Source: Jeotgalibaca arthritidis
GTDB lineage: Bacteria > Bacillota > Bacilli > Lactobacillales > Aerococcaceae
Length of the DNA: 64,000 nt
NCBI RefSeq assembly: GCF_011100465.1
Contig: NZ_CP049740.1
Span: 1,057,857-1,121,856, forward strand
Direction of reading: 5' to 3'
Made by a program: the position numbers and the translations under genes. The number at the start of each line of letters is the position of its first letter. The stretch's first letter is position 1. The notes beneath the pieces were generated by a model, which ran no database searches, was not told the origin of the DNA, and worked only from the letters and a program-made list of their open reading frames with translations. Of this stretch, positions 16,115-24,647 are shown in pieces.

Positions 16115-17221
16115 ATGAGAATTAATACAAATATTTCAGCAATGAATACATATTCACGTCTAACATCAGCTAACGCTTCTAAATCAGGATCATTAGCAAA
16201 ACTATCTTCAGGTCTACGCATTAACAAAGCTGGGGATGACGCAGCTGGTTTAGCAATCTCAGAAAAAATGAAAAACCAAGTGTCAGGTATGGCGCAAGCA
16301 ACTCGTAACGCACAAGATGGTATTTCATTAATCCAAACAGCAGAAGGCGCATTGAAAGAAACACACTCAATCCTAAACCGTATGCGTGACTTAACTGTTC
16401 AGGCTGCAAACGAAACAAATACTGTAGATGACCAAAAAGCGATTAAGTCTGAGCTAGATTCTTTGACAGAAGAAATTACACGTATTGCTGACCAAACACA
16501 GTTCAATACAAAAGGCTTACTGAATGAGAATGAAGTAATTGGAACAAAAACTACTGTTACTATACCTGGTCAAGATGCTGTGAATCCAGCAAAAACATTA
16601 GATGCAGCTACTTTAACTGATATTACTGGTTTAGGAGCAATGCATACTGCTCTAGGTTCAACCGGTGATGCAGATGCAGCTATTACTAGTTTTGGAGCAG
16701 CAGATAGCGCAAAAAAACAAGCAGCTTTAGCAGCTTACAATGGAGTTGCAACAACTAAAATCGATAATATTGCTCAATATGTAGGAACAGATAAAGTTGA
16801 TGCAACAACTGAAGAAGTAGATATCAAAGGAGCTTCTTTCTCATTCCAAATTGGCGCAAATGCTGGTGAAAAAATCTCTGTTAAAATCGCTAGTGTATCT
16901 GCTGAATCATTAGGTATTGATGATTTATACGAAGTAAATGGAGATACAGATGTTGCACTTAAGAAACTTGACGATGCAATTTCAACAGTTTCCGAACAAC
17001 GTGCAAACCTAGGTGCTGTTCAAAACCGTCTAGACCACACAATCTCAAATCTATCAACAACTAAAGAAAACTTGTCAGAAGCTAACTCACGTATCGTAGA
17101 CGTTGACATGGCTGAAGAAATGATGAGCTTTACAAAATCAAACATCTTGTCACAAGCAGCAACAGCAATGTTGGCACAAGCTAACCAAATGCCACAAGGT
17201 GTATTGCAATTATTGCAATAA
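16115..17221 (+). CDS. hag: Flagellin
   Basis: This is the filament subunit. The N-terminal D0-D1 region is strongly conserved (MRINTNISAMNTYSRLTSAN, LSSGLRINKAGDDAAGLAIS, NAQDGISLIQTAEGALKETH). The C-terminus matches it (VDVDMAEEMMSFTKSNILSQ, AMLAQANQMPQGVLQLLQ). The central surface region at about 140-280 is short and rich in Ala, Thr and Asp, as is common in compact Gram-positive flagellins. GGAGGAAAC precedes ATG 16115. It is the only flagellin in the window. Confidence 0.97.
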   Translation: MRINTNISAMNTYSRLTSANASKSGSLAKLSSGLRINKAGDDAAGLAISEKMKNQVSGMAQATRNAQDGISLIQTAEGALKETHSILNRMRDLTVQAANETNTVDDQKAIKSELDSLTEEITRIADQTQFNTKGLLNENEVIGTKTTVTIPGQDAVNPAKTLDAATLTDITGLGAMHTALGSTGDADAAITSFGAADSAKKQAALAAYNGVATTKIDNIAQYVGTDKVDATTEEVDIKGASFSFQIGANAGEKISVKIASVSAESLGIDDLYEVNGDTDVALKKLDDAISTVSEQRANLGAVQNRLDHTISNLSTTKENLSEANSRIVDVDMAEEMMSFTKSNILSQAATAMLAQANQMPQGVLQLLQ

Positions 17222-17239
17222 TCTCGTTAAACCATATAT

Positions 17240-17276
17240 AGAAAAGGAGAGTCGACGTTGTCGGCTCTTGCTTTCT
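17240..17276 (+). terminator. Probable terminator after flagellin
   Basis: AGAGTCGAC (17248-17256) pairs with GTCGGCTCT (17260-17268), including one wobble, and AGAAA/TTTCT flanks extend it. The T run is poor (TTGCTTTCT), so some read-through into flaG-fliD is likely. No clear promoter is seen between here and flaG. Confidence 0.55.
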
Positions 17277-17305
17277 ATTATCAAACATTACTTTTGGAGG
17301 TGTAA

Positions 17306-17656
17306 ATGATGGATGTTCATGGCATAAATAGAATCGTCTTTGATACGACTGGTCGAGACCATATTGAAATGATTAATAAAATCAAAACTATTACTGAGGT
17401 AAGCAAAGGTGATTATAAGGAGAATCTTACTTCAGACACTGAAATAAAAAATATTGTCAAAGAAGCAAATGGGCTTGTATTAGGACTTAATGTCAATTTT
17501 CAAGTCTTGACACATGAAGGAACGAATCGTACGATAGTCCAGATGAAGGATTCAATCACAGATGAGGTAATTAAGGAATATCCGCCAAGTGAAATGTTAG
17601 ATGTGATCGCGGGTATTTGGGAACAAGCGGGGATCATAATCGACAGAACGGAGTGA
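17306..17656 (+). CDS. flaG: FlaG-family flagellar protein
   Basis: The C-terminal half shows the FlaG pattern: LGLNVNFQVLTHEGTNRTIV, then QMKDSITDEVIKEYPPSEML and a final short helix. FlaG proteins are linked to filament length in other bacteria, but the mechanism is not settled. GGAGG at 17296-17300 serves ATG 17306; a second ATG follows at 17309. The gene is immediately upstream of fliD, its usual neighbour. Confidence 0.85.
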   Translation: MMDVHGINRIVFDTTGRDHIEMINKIKTITEVSKGDYKENLTSDTEIKNIVKEANGLVLGLNVNFQVLTHEGTNRTIVQMKDSITDEVIKEYPPSEMLDVIAGIWEQAGIIIDRTE

Positions 17657-17663
17657 CAGTAGC

Positions 17664-19067
17664 ATGTCTTCAAACAGTATTAACATCCTGGGAACCTATT
17701 CGGGTATTACCATGGACACTATTGAGCAACTGCTATCAGCAGAATCAACTAAACTAACCTCTTATAAAAATGAACAAGCGGCCGTAGAAAAAGAAAAAAG
17801 CGCTTGGAAGGATGTCCAAACACGAATAACAAATTTAGCGACTAAGATGGATGCTTTGAAGCAAGCAGACACTTTCAATGCTAAAAAGGCGACACTCTCG
17901 CAAGAAGGGAAAATTGGCTTTACAGTAGGGTCAAAGGCGATTGCTGGTGACTATTCAATTACTGTTAAGCAATTAGCGACTCGTACAGAAATCAAGGGGA
18001 AAGAGCTCCAGCTTGATGAGAATAAGACGTGGCAAAAAGAAGGACCGCTAACCTTCCAAACGACGAATGAGGCTGGCGAAGTTAAGCAGTTGGACATTAA
18101 GATTGAAGCTGGCGATAACCTAGAAAAAATCGTTAATAAAATTAATGATGCAACTAAAGAAACGGGCGTTTCAGCTGTCGCAATTGATGGTCATTTAGTT
18201 TTACAGAACAAAGCGTTTGGCGCAAGTAACATTGAAGTTGTTGGAGAGTTAGCAAGTGAGTTTGGTTTTTTGGATAATGAAGCCAAAACAATGGGAAAAG
18301 TTGCCGAGCTGACCATTAATGGTATCGATATCGAACGTAACAGCAACCAAATTTCAGACGTGATGGACGGTGTGACCTTAGACCTTAAGGAGGTAACGAG
18401 TCAAGCCATTAAGGTTGAAATAGCTGATGACCTCGGAAAGACGGAAACAGCGGTTAAAGGCTTTGTAGATCAGTATAACTCAACGATGTCATTTATTAGT
18501 GGCTTGTTAAGTGTAGGTGATCCGTCTCAAGAAAACAATGAGACAGGCGCACTAGCAGGTGACAGCAGTTTGATTCGTCTGCAGTCTCAATTACGTTCGT
18601 TATTAACGAACGCAGTTGACAACGGCAATGCTGGAGCGAATACAGTTAAATCAATTGGGATTGAAGTAGATCGTGATGGTGTGGCTAGCTTTGATGCAGA
18701 TAAGCTAAAAGAAGCATTAAAAGAGGACAGTTCGAAGGTTCGTGATTTATTTACCTTTACCAAAACATCGGTCAATGCGGCTGGTGAGACTGTTGAAGAA
18801 GAGATTGGGATTGGACAAAAATTTGAAAGTCTTATTAACAGCTTTACAGATTCAAAAGACGGGATTATTGCGACCAAAAATGCGACTTACGATAAGCTAA
18901 TTAAAGATATTACAGAGCGAATTACAGTCTTTAACGACCGTTTGGAAACCAAACGCCAACAGTATATTGCTAAGTTTACAGCCTTAGACGTTGCGATGAT
19001 GGAAGCTGAATCGCAGTTAAGCTACATGATGAGCCAGTTTAGTAATTCGTCATCAAGCAATAGTTAG
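17664..19067 (+). CDS. fliD: Flagellar filament capping protein FliD
   Basis: FliD caps the growing filament and folds flagellin into place. The N-terminal domain (GTYSGITMDTIEQLLSAEST, AWKDVQTRITNLATKMDALK) and the C-terminal domain (TERITVFNDRLETKRQQYIA, KFTALDVAMMEAESQLSYMM) are both recognisable. At 467 residues it is close to the usual length. It is followed by two small chaperone-type genes. Confidence 0.95.
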   Translation: MSSNSINILGTYSGITMDTIEQLLSAESTKLTSYKNEQAAVEKEKSAWKDVQTRITNLATKMDALKQADTFNAKKATLSQEGKIGFTVGSKAIAGDYSITVKQLATRTEIKGKELQLDENKTWQKEGPLTFQTTNEAGEVKQLDIKIEAGDNLEKIVNKINDATKETGVSAVAIDGHLVLQNKAFGASNIEVVGELASEFGFLDNEAKTMGKVAELTINGIDIERNSNQISDVMDGVTLDLKEVTSQAIKVEIADDLGKTETAVKGFVDQYNSTMSFISGLLSVGDPSQENNETGALAGDSSLIRLQSQLRSLLTNAVDNGNAGANTVKSIGIEVDRDGVASFDADKLKEALKEDSSKVRDLFTFTKTSVNAAGETVEEEIGIGQKFESLINSFTDSKDGIIATKNATYDKLIKDITERITVFNDRLETKRQQYIAKFTALDVAMMEAESQLSYMMSQFSNSSSSNS

Positions 19068-19077
19068 GAGAATAACC

Positions 19078-19401
19078 ATGAGTAATCGACTGACCGTACT
19101 TGAAGAGATGAATCACGTATTGGATTCATGGGATAATCAGGCCGAATCAGGCGCTGATATCATTCAAAAGATGAAGCCATTGATTGACGGGCTTAAAGGT
19201 CTACCAAATGATCCTTATACAGCGGAAGAAGACCACCTACTTAAGGACATTTATAAGAAGGAAACACGACTCGTTTCAGTGATGGAAGTAGCTAGAGAAG
19301 AAATTGCTCAAGAGCTTATTGGTTTAAACAAGAATAAGACGGTGGTTCAACATTATGTCTATCCTAAAAAGACACCCACCTTCGTCAACCAAGAGTTATA
19401 G
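19078..19401 (+). CDS. Small helical protein between fliD and fliS, FliT-like
   Basis: The 107 residues are charged and mostly helical, with a C-terminal stretch (NKNKTVVQHYVYPKKTPTFV) that resembles the end of Gram-positive FliT-type proteins. FliT is the export chaperone for FliD. The position next to fliD and fliS supports that role, but direct sequence similarity is weak, so the assignment rests mainly on context. AGGAGAATAACC precedes ATG 19078. Confidence 0.55.
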   Translation: MSNRLTVLEEMNHVLDSWDNQAESGADIIQKMKPLIDGLKGLPNDPYTAEEDHLLKDIYKKETRLVSVMEVAREEIAQELIGLNKNKTVVQHYVYPKKTPTFVNQEL

Positions 19402-19431
19402 CTATCGGTTTTACAATAAAGGAGCAAGAAA

Positions 19432-19794
19432 ATGTATAACAAGCAAGCAAAGAATGCCTATCAACAAAATCAAGTATTAACAGCGTCACCCAAAAGATTA
19501 GTAAGCTTGCTACTTGAAGGAAGTTTAAAAAATCTAAAGATAGCTGAACTAAGTCTAGAGAAAAATGATTTTTCAAAAGCTAATGAAGTATTGTTAAAAC
19601 ACCAAGATATTTTAGCGGAACTCCAACGTACACTAGACATTGAGCAAGGCGGAGCGATCGCGCAGGATTTAGATGCCCTATATACTTTTTTGATAAATGA
19701 AGCAATCCAAGCAAATATTCAAAAAGATGTCACAAAGATTAAAAATTCCCAAAAGTTGATACAAGAACTATTGGAGACATGGAACCAAATTTAA
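19432..19794 (+). CDS. fliS: Flagellin export chaperone FliS
   Basis: FliS binds the C-terminus of flagellin and keeps it unfolded before export. Family features are the start YNKQAKNAYQQNQVLTASPK, then RLVSLLLEGSLKNLKIAELS and LLKHQDILAELQRTLDIEQG. At 120 residues it has the normal length. AAAGGAGC precedes ATG 19432. It is the last gene before a strong terminator. Confidence 0.95.
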   Translation: MYNKQAKNAYQQNQVLTASPKRLVSLLLEGSLKNLKIAELSLEKNDFSKANEVLLKHQDILAELQRTLDIEQGGAIAQDLDALYTFLINEAIQANIQKDVTKIKNSQKLIQELLETWNQI

Positions 19795-19814
19795 CCCTTC
19801 AAAAGCCCGATTTA

Positions 19815-19856
19815 AAAGTGTTTATTAATCTAATAAGATTAGTAAGCACTTTTTCG
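19815..19856 (+). terminator. Intrinsic terminator after fliS
   Basis: A long near-perfect stem is formed by AAAGTG..TTA..TTAATCT (19815-19831) and AGATTAG..TAAGCACTTT (19836-19852), followed by T residues. It ends the filament operon. Confidence 0.9.
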
Positions 19857-20095
19857 TTCTTTTTTATATAACAATATTTTAGACAATATAACAATATAGA
19901 TTTATATACTAAAAATTACATATTTCATGTAAAATAGATAACGTAGAGTTAAAAGTATAGGCATTATAGATCAGATTGACCTTAGAGAAAGTAAATAAAC
20001 GCTAAGTTTAAGTAAAGCAGCAGATTGAATAAAAAAGACACCATGTCAATATAGTGAAGAATACTATTGTCATTTAGGAAGAAGGGAACACGTCA
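19857..20095 (+). promoter_or_regulatory. Long leader of the flgB basal-body operon, with a palindrome
   Basis: No gene is seen in this 239-nt stretch. It is AT-rich and contains the perfect inverted repeat TTACAT-ATTTC-ATGTAA at 19916-19932, which could be an operator for an unknown flagellar regulator. No convincing sigma-D -10 element (CCGAT) is present, and no sigma-A promoter with both boxes at proper spacing stands out, although AT-rich -10-like sequences such as TAAAAT (19930-19935) exist. The promoter of the largest operon in the window must lie here or use read-through. Confidence 0.5.
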
Positions 20096-20479
20096 GTGAC
20101 GAATATTAACTTTGATTTACTAAAAAACTCGCTTGATGCAGTCAGCCTTCGCCAAGAATTAATTGCTAGTAACATTTCAAATGTAAACACAGAAGGATAT
20201 AAGGCGAACAAGCTAGAGTTTGAAAGCTTATTAAAGCAAGCGGCTGATGGTAGAAGCTTGCATACAACACACGCTTCTCATTTAGGCGGTAGCAGTAATT
20301 TGGCAGAAGTAAATCCAATTTTGGGTAAGAATACAACGACCAGTGTGAAGGAAAACGGCAATAACGTAGATATTGATATGGAAATGGCTAATCAAGCTCA
20401 AAATACCATTCAATATCAAGCACTGACTGCGCAACTCAATGCTCAGTATCGAAGGTTAGGAACCATTATCAACGGCTAA
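20096..20479 (+). CDS. flgB: Flagellar proximal rod protein FlgB
   Basis: FlgB forms the innermost rod next to the MS-ring. It has the rod-family N-terminal motif LRQELIASNISNVNTEGYKA and the C-terminal helix VDIDMEMANQAQNTIQYQAL. At 127 residues it is normal in length. The start is GTG 20096. It opens the basal-body operon. Confidence 0.95.
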   Translation: MTNINFDLLKNSLDAVSLRQELIASNISNVNTEGYKANKLEFESLLKQAADGRSLHTTHASHLGGSSNLAEVNPILGKNTTTSVKENGNNVDIDMEMANQAQNTIQYQALTAQLNAQYRRLGTIING

Positions 20480-20495
20480 AAGGAGATGAAATCAG

Positions 20496-20927
20496 ATGAC
20501 AATTTTTAATTCCTTGCATATTAGTGCAAGTGGCTTGAGTTTGGAACGGTTAAAATTGGATACTATTTCGTCCAATATTGCCAATGTAAACACGACTCGT
20601 ACGGAAGAGGGCGGACCTTATCAAAAGAAAACGGTTGTCTTTGAGGAAGCGTTTAAAGAGAGTGTGCAAACAATTGAAATGGGTACATCAAGAAAGAGTT
20701 TTGGGGTTCGTGCAACAGAGCTAGTAGCGGATGAGACAGAAGTTAGGGAATACGACCCAACTCACCCGGATGCTGACGCAGAAGGTTACGTTTTAAAATC
20801 GAACGTTAATATGTCAGACGAAATGATTGATTTGATGGCAGCAGTAAGAGCTTATGAGTCGAATATTACCAGTCTAGAAGCAGGCAAGGATATGTTGAAA
20901 CAGGCTTTAACCATCTCATCAAAATAA
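20496..20927 (+). CDS. flgC: Flagellar proximal rod protein FlgC
   Basis: FlgC stacks on FlgB in the rod. The N-terminal motif is ERLKLDTISSNIANVNTTRT, and the C-terminal helix (SNVNMSDEMIDLMAAVRAYE, ALTISSK) is typical. AAAGGAG precedes ATG 20496. The 143-residue length is normal. Confidence 0.96.
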   Translation: MTIFNSLHISASGLSLERLKLDTISSNIANVNTTRTEEGGPYQKKTVVFEEAFKESVQTIEMGTSRKSFGVRATELVADETEVREYDPTHPDADAEGYVLKSNVNMSDEMIDLMAAVRAYESNITSLEAGKDMLKQALTISSK

Positions 20928-20957
20928 TAACGGGTCGTTGAAAAGGAGCAAGTCATT

Positions 20958-21269
20958 TTGAATATTGAAAACTATACGCATATAGCAAATAAGATAAACA
21001 GCTTGGATTCAATCAATTTTTCTCAAACAAATCAAGTAAGTGAAAATGGTGAAGGTTTTTCTGCCATTTTTAATCATGCATTAAATAGCTTTACGACATC
21101 TCAGCAAATGGCTGATGGGGCAACAACCTCTCTTGTTGTAGGAGATGATGTGGCATTACACGACATTATGATCCAAACAACGGAAGCTCAACTATCGTTA
21201 GAATTAGCAATACAAGTCAGGAATAAATGTCTAGAAGCATATAACGACATTAAAAATATGCAATTCTAA
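20958..21269 (+). CDS. fliE: Flagellar hook-basal body protein FliE
   Basis: FliE joins the MS-ring and rod and is needed for export of rod subunits. The second half has the family pattern: FSAIFNHALNSFTTSQQMAD, DDVALHDIMIQTTEAQLSLE and AIQVRNKCLEAYNDIKNMQF. Translation starts at TTG 20958, with AAAGGAG about 9 nt upstream. Confidence 0.92.
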   Translation: MNIENYTHIANKINSLDSINFSQTNQVSENGEGFSAIFNHALNSFTTSQQMADGATTSLVVGDDVALHDIMIQTTEAQLSLELAIQVRNKCLEAYNDIKNMQF

Positions 21270-21310
21270 TCAAATAGCCTTGATGGGGAAAAGGAGTAAG
21301 TTTAGGGGAA

Positions 21311-22888
21311 ATGGATGTTGTAAAAAAATTATGGAATTCAATGAAATCAGGGTGGAACGGCTTATCACAAGCCAAACGCATTGGACTAATCAGTGTCAGT
21401 GCTCTTACAGTTATTATTTCATTAGTGGTTTATATTCATTCTCAAACAGTAGAATACGCCCTGCTGTTTAGCGGCATGGAAGAAGCAGATTCGGGAGCAA
21501 TCGTTAATGACTTAGATGCCAAGGGGATCGCTTACCGTTTAGAAGATAATGGAACGAGTATCCGTATCGACAAAGATTATGTCGACAAATACCGAATTGA
21601 GTTAGCAGTAAATGATATGCTGCCTAACAATTCAATCGGATTTGAGATTTTTGATACATCAGGCATGATGGATACCGATAAAGACCGAGATATTAAAAAA
21701 CAACGTGCTATTCAAGGCGAATTAGAGAGAGCAATTAGTGCTCTGGGTGGAATTGACAGTGCAAAAGTCATACTATCTATCCCAGAGGACAGCGTATTTA
21801 CACGTCCGGATGACCTAGAGGAATCATCTGCTTCTATTATGATTGTGAAGAGTGGAAGCTTATCAACCTCAGCAATCCAAGGTATTGCGGCTCTTGTTTC
21901 TGGTGCGGTAGATAATTTACCGATTGGAAATGTCAGTATCGTCGATGAAAATGGTGCGTTATTAAGTGCGTTCCTACAAGAGAATGGGACATCATTATTT
22001 GCCTCTGATGAGGCATCTCGTAATCGTGAAATCGAAAAAAATTATGCGAGAGAACTGGAACAAAAAGTTCTAACGACATTAGCACCTATATATGGATTAG
22101 AAAATCTATCCGTGTCAGTCAATGTGAGCATGAATTTTGATGTTGGCGAAGAAGAATTAGTTTTATATGGCCAAGAAGCGGTCGATACAGACGAAGCAGT
22201 TGGCTCTAAAGTTAGAAGCGAGATTGTAACTGCTTCTGGTGGTGAAATTAATACAGAACAAGTCAATGGGAATGACTTGGCAGTCAATGAAGTTGTTGAA
22301 GGCGAAAATGGTAACACAGCGTCATTTAACAGCACGCGCAATTATGAATTAGATCAACGGACAACACGTACGATTTTTGAAACAGGTCGTGTAGAAGAGA
22401 TTTCAGCCTCCGTGTTGTTTAATGCAGGTATTCCAGGATTAGCAGATGATAATCAGTTGCAAGCAGTAGTCACGAACATTTTAGGTTCAGATGCTGAAGG
22501 GAACATTGAGGTTATCCGTGCGAACTTTAACACGCCAAACGATGACTCTGACCCAGCAGTTATAGCACCAGAACAATCATTAGAAGAATTCTGGATGAAC
22601 AACCGCTTCTTCATTATTATCGGTTTCGTTTCTATATTATTAATAGTGATAATTATTTTAGTAGTTATAGCGAGAATACGTAATAAACAAGAAGAGGAAG
22701 CAATTAACTTACAAATGGAAGAAGAAAAACAAGTAGAAGCGAAAAATGTTGAATTAAAAACGAAGAATATACTGAAAGAAAAATTGAGAAACGAACAACT
22801 CGAAAAGGAATCTTCTGCCCACCAAGAAGCGAAGGACAATCCAGAAGTTGTCGCTGACTTAATAAAAATGTGGATGAAGGATGAGTAG
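21311..22888 (+). CDS. fliF: Flagellar MS-ring protein FliF
   Basis: FliF builds the membrane ring on which the motor and export apparatus assemble. There is a TM segment at about 20-42. The ring-building domains follow: YALLFSGMEEADSGAIVNDL, IQGELERAISALGGIDSAKV and VSVNVSMNFDVGEEELVLYG. A second TM lies at about 433-457, and the highly charged cytoplasmic tail that binds FliG ends in VVADLIKMWMKDE. At 525 residues the length is normal. fliG starts 3 nt after its stop. Confidence 0.96.
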   Translation: MDVVKKLWNSMKSGWNGLSQAKRIGLISVSALTVIISLVVYIHSQTVEYALLFSGMEEADSGAIVNDLDAKGIAYRLEDNGTSIRIDKDYVDKYRIELAVNDMLPNNSIGFEIFDTSGMMDTDKDRDIKKQRAIQGELERAISALGGIDSAKVILSIPEDSVFTRPDDLEESSASIMIVKSGSLSTSAIQGIAALVSGAVDNLPIGNVSIVDENGALLSAFLQENGTSLFASDEASRNREIEKNYARELEQKVLTTLAPIYGLENLSVSVNVSMNFDVGEEELVLYGQEAVDTDEAVGSKVRSEIVTASGGEINTEQVNGNDLAVNEVVEGENGNTASFNSTRNYELDQRTTRTIFETGRVEEISASVLFNAGIPGLADDNQLQAVVTNILGSDAEGNIEVIRANFNTPNDDSDPAVIAPEQSLEEFWMNNRFFIIIGFVSILLIVIIILVVIARIRNKQEEEAINLQMEEEKQVEAKNVELKTKNILKEKLRNEQLEKESSAHQEAKDNPEVVADLIKMWMKDE

Positions 22889-22891
22889 ATA

Positions 22892-23896
22892 ATGGAAGAA
22901 ATGTCAGGAATTAAAAAAGCGGCAATCCTTTTAATATCACTCGGTGCCGAAACATCTGCTGAAATAATGAGACTTTTACCAGAAAGTTATATTCAAAAAG
23001 TGAGTTATGAGATTGCCAATATTGATTATGTTAATCCGACCGAGCGTGAAGAGATTCTAAATGAGTATTTAGAAATGTCCCAAGCTCGTCAGTATGTGAT
23101 AGATGGCGGTGTGGATTACGCCCGTGAAGTATTAAATCGTGCCCTAGGAGCACAACGAGCAAAAGAAGTGATTGATTTACTCAATCAAATTCAGTTGCGA
23201 GAGCGTCCGTTTAACATTGCGAGGAAGGCTGACCCGATGCAATTGAAAAACTTGCTACTAAGCGAGCAGCCACAAACGGTAGCCTTGGTATTGTGTTATA
23301 TGCAGCCAGACAAAGCGGCACAAATTCTTGCCCAATTTCCGCTTGAATTACAAACCGAAATTGCAGAGCGTATTGGAACAATTACACGGACATCGCCAGC
23401 AGTTATTGAGAAGATTGAGAAAGTAATCGAGAATAAATTCTCTTCTTATATCGAGAACGATACCGAAACAGTCGGTGGCGTTCATGCTCTTGTAGAGATT
23501 CTTAACTCTGTGGGTCGAACAACTGAGAAGAATATTATCGAAGTGTTGGAAGAAAGACAGCCTGAATTGGCAGACGAAGTGAAGGCAAACCTATTCACCT
23601 TTGAAGATATTATTTCCTTGAATCCCTCAGATGTTCAGAAAGTCTTGCGTCATGTGGATAATGATGATCTTATGTTGGCTCTTAAAGGTGTGGCAGACGA
23701 CATCCGTAACTTCATTTTCCAAAATATGTCATCTCGTGCTGTTGAAACAATTAAGGAAGATATGCAGTTTATGGGACCAGCACGTTTGTCTGCTGTAGAA
23801 GAAGCTCAAACGAAGATTGTGGCGATTATTCGCTCATTGGACGAATCAGGCGAAATTTATATAAGAAGAGGCGATCAAGATGCTATCATCTCATAA
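22892..23896 (+). CDS. fliG: Flagellar motor switch protein FliG
   Basis: FliG is the rotor part that contacts MotA. The N-terminal FliF-binding domain (GIKKAAILLISLGAETSAEI), middle domain (LLLSEQPQTVALVLCYMQPD) and C-terminal torque helix (DVQKVLRHVDNDDLMLALKG, NFIFQNMSSRAVETIKEDMQ) are all present. At 334 residues it is full length. Its end overlaps the fliH start by 17 nt. Confidence 0.97.
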   Translation: MEEMSGIKKAAILLISLGAETSAEIMRLLPESYIQKVSYEIANIDYVNPTEREEILNEYLEMSQARQYVIDGGVDYAREVLNRALGAQRAKEVIDLLNQIQLRERPFNIARKADPMQLKNLLLSEQPQTVALVLCYMQPDKAAQILAQFPLELQTEIAERIGTITRTSPAVIEKIEKVIENKFSSYIENDTETVGGVHALVEILNSVGRTTEKNIIEVLEERQPELADEVKANLFTFEDIISLNPSDVQKVLRHVDNDDLMLALKGVADDIRNFIFQNMSSRAVETIKEDMQFMGPARLSAVEEAQTKIVAIIRSLDESGEIYIRRGDQDAIIS

Positions 23897-24641
23897 AATT
23901 ATCAAAGCCGGTACGCAAGCAAGTCATCCAAGTGAACGTGCAGCTGTTACGACAAACTGGCAGCCTAAGTCTTCTGAATTTCTATTAGATGACATTGAAG
24001 AGTTAAATGATATGCAATTTCAAGAAGAACGTCATAGAATTGAAGAATTGATTCGAGAAAAAGAATCGGAGAAACAAGCGATTTTGACAGAAGCCAAGTT
24101 AGAAGCAGAAGTCATCAAAGCGAGAGCAACAGAAGAAGGCTATCAAGTGGGCGAACAAAAAGGCCTGCAAGAAGGGTTTAAGGCTGGCTTTCAACAAGCG
24201 ATGGTGGCTGCGACAGAAGAATCAGAATCAATTAAGGCGCATGCCAAGCAAGTATTGGCTGATGCGACTGCTGAAGCACAGCAGTTTTATGAAGAGAAAC
24301 GACAGGACATTATTGCTTTAGCCGCTCAAATGGCTGAGAAAATTATACATGAAACCATTGATGCATCAGATAATAAGATTATTGATTTGGTAACACCTAT
24401 TCTAACGAGAATGGATCAAGAGAGCAGTTTTATCACTATTTCAGTTAGACCAGAGAGTCAAGACCAGATGAAAACCCATATAAAAGATTTAGAGGTGACT
24501 TATCCCCTATTTCGTTTTGTGGTCTTTGCAGATCCTGCATTGGAGAAAAATGGCTGCGTGATTGAAAGTTCCCATGCCATTATCGATTTGCAAATCAAAC
24601 AGCAGTTAGAAGCAATGGTAGCAGATTTGAAGGAGTTGTAA
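23880..24641 (+). CDS. fliH: Flagellar assembly protein FliH
   Basis: FliH is the stator-like negative regulator of the export ATPase FliI. A long charged coiled coil (about 45-120) includes a G-rich repeat (GYQVGEQKGLQEGFKAGFQQ) typical of FliH. The C-terminal part (KRQDIIALAAQMAEKIIHET, EKNGCVIESSHAIIDLQIKQ) resembles the FliH/V-ATPase E subunit fold. The start lies inside fliG; fliI follows 6 nt later. Confidence 0.9.
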   Translation: MLSSHKIIKAGTQASHPSERAAVTTNWQPKSSEFLLDDIEELNDMQFQEERHRIEELIREKESEKQAILTEAKLEAEVIKARATEEGYQVGEQKGLQEGFKAGFQQAMVAATEESESIKAHAKQVLADATAEAQQFYEEKRQDIIALAAQMAEKIIHETIDASDNKIIDLVTPILTRMDQESSFITISVRPESQDQMKTHIKDLEVTYPLFRFVVFADPALEKNGCVIESSHAIIDLQIKQQLEAMVADLKEL

Positions 24642-24647
24642 GCGTAG

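Noticed and set aside
21280-21471. Open frame overlapping the start of fliF
   Set aside because: It is in a different frame from the clear fliF gene and has no family resemblance.
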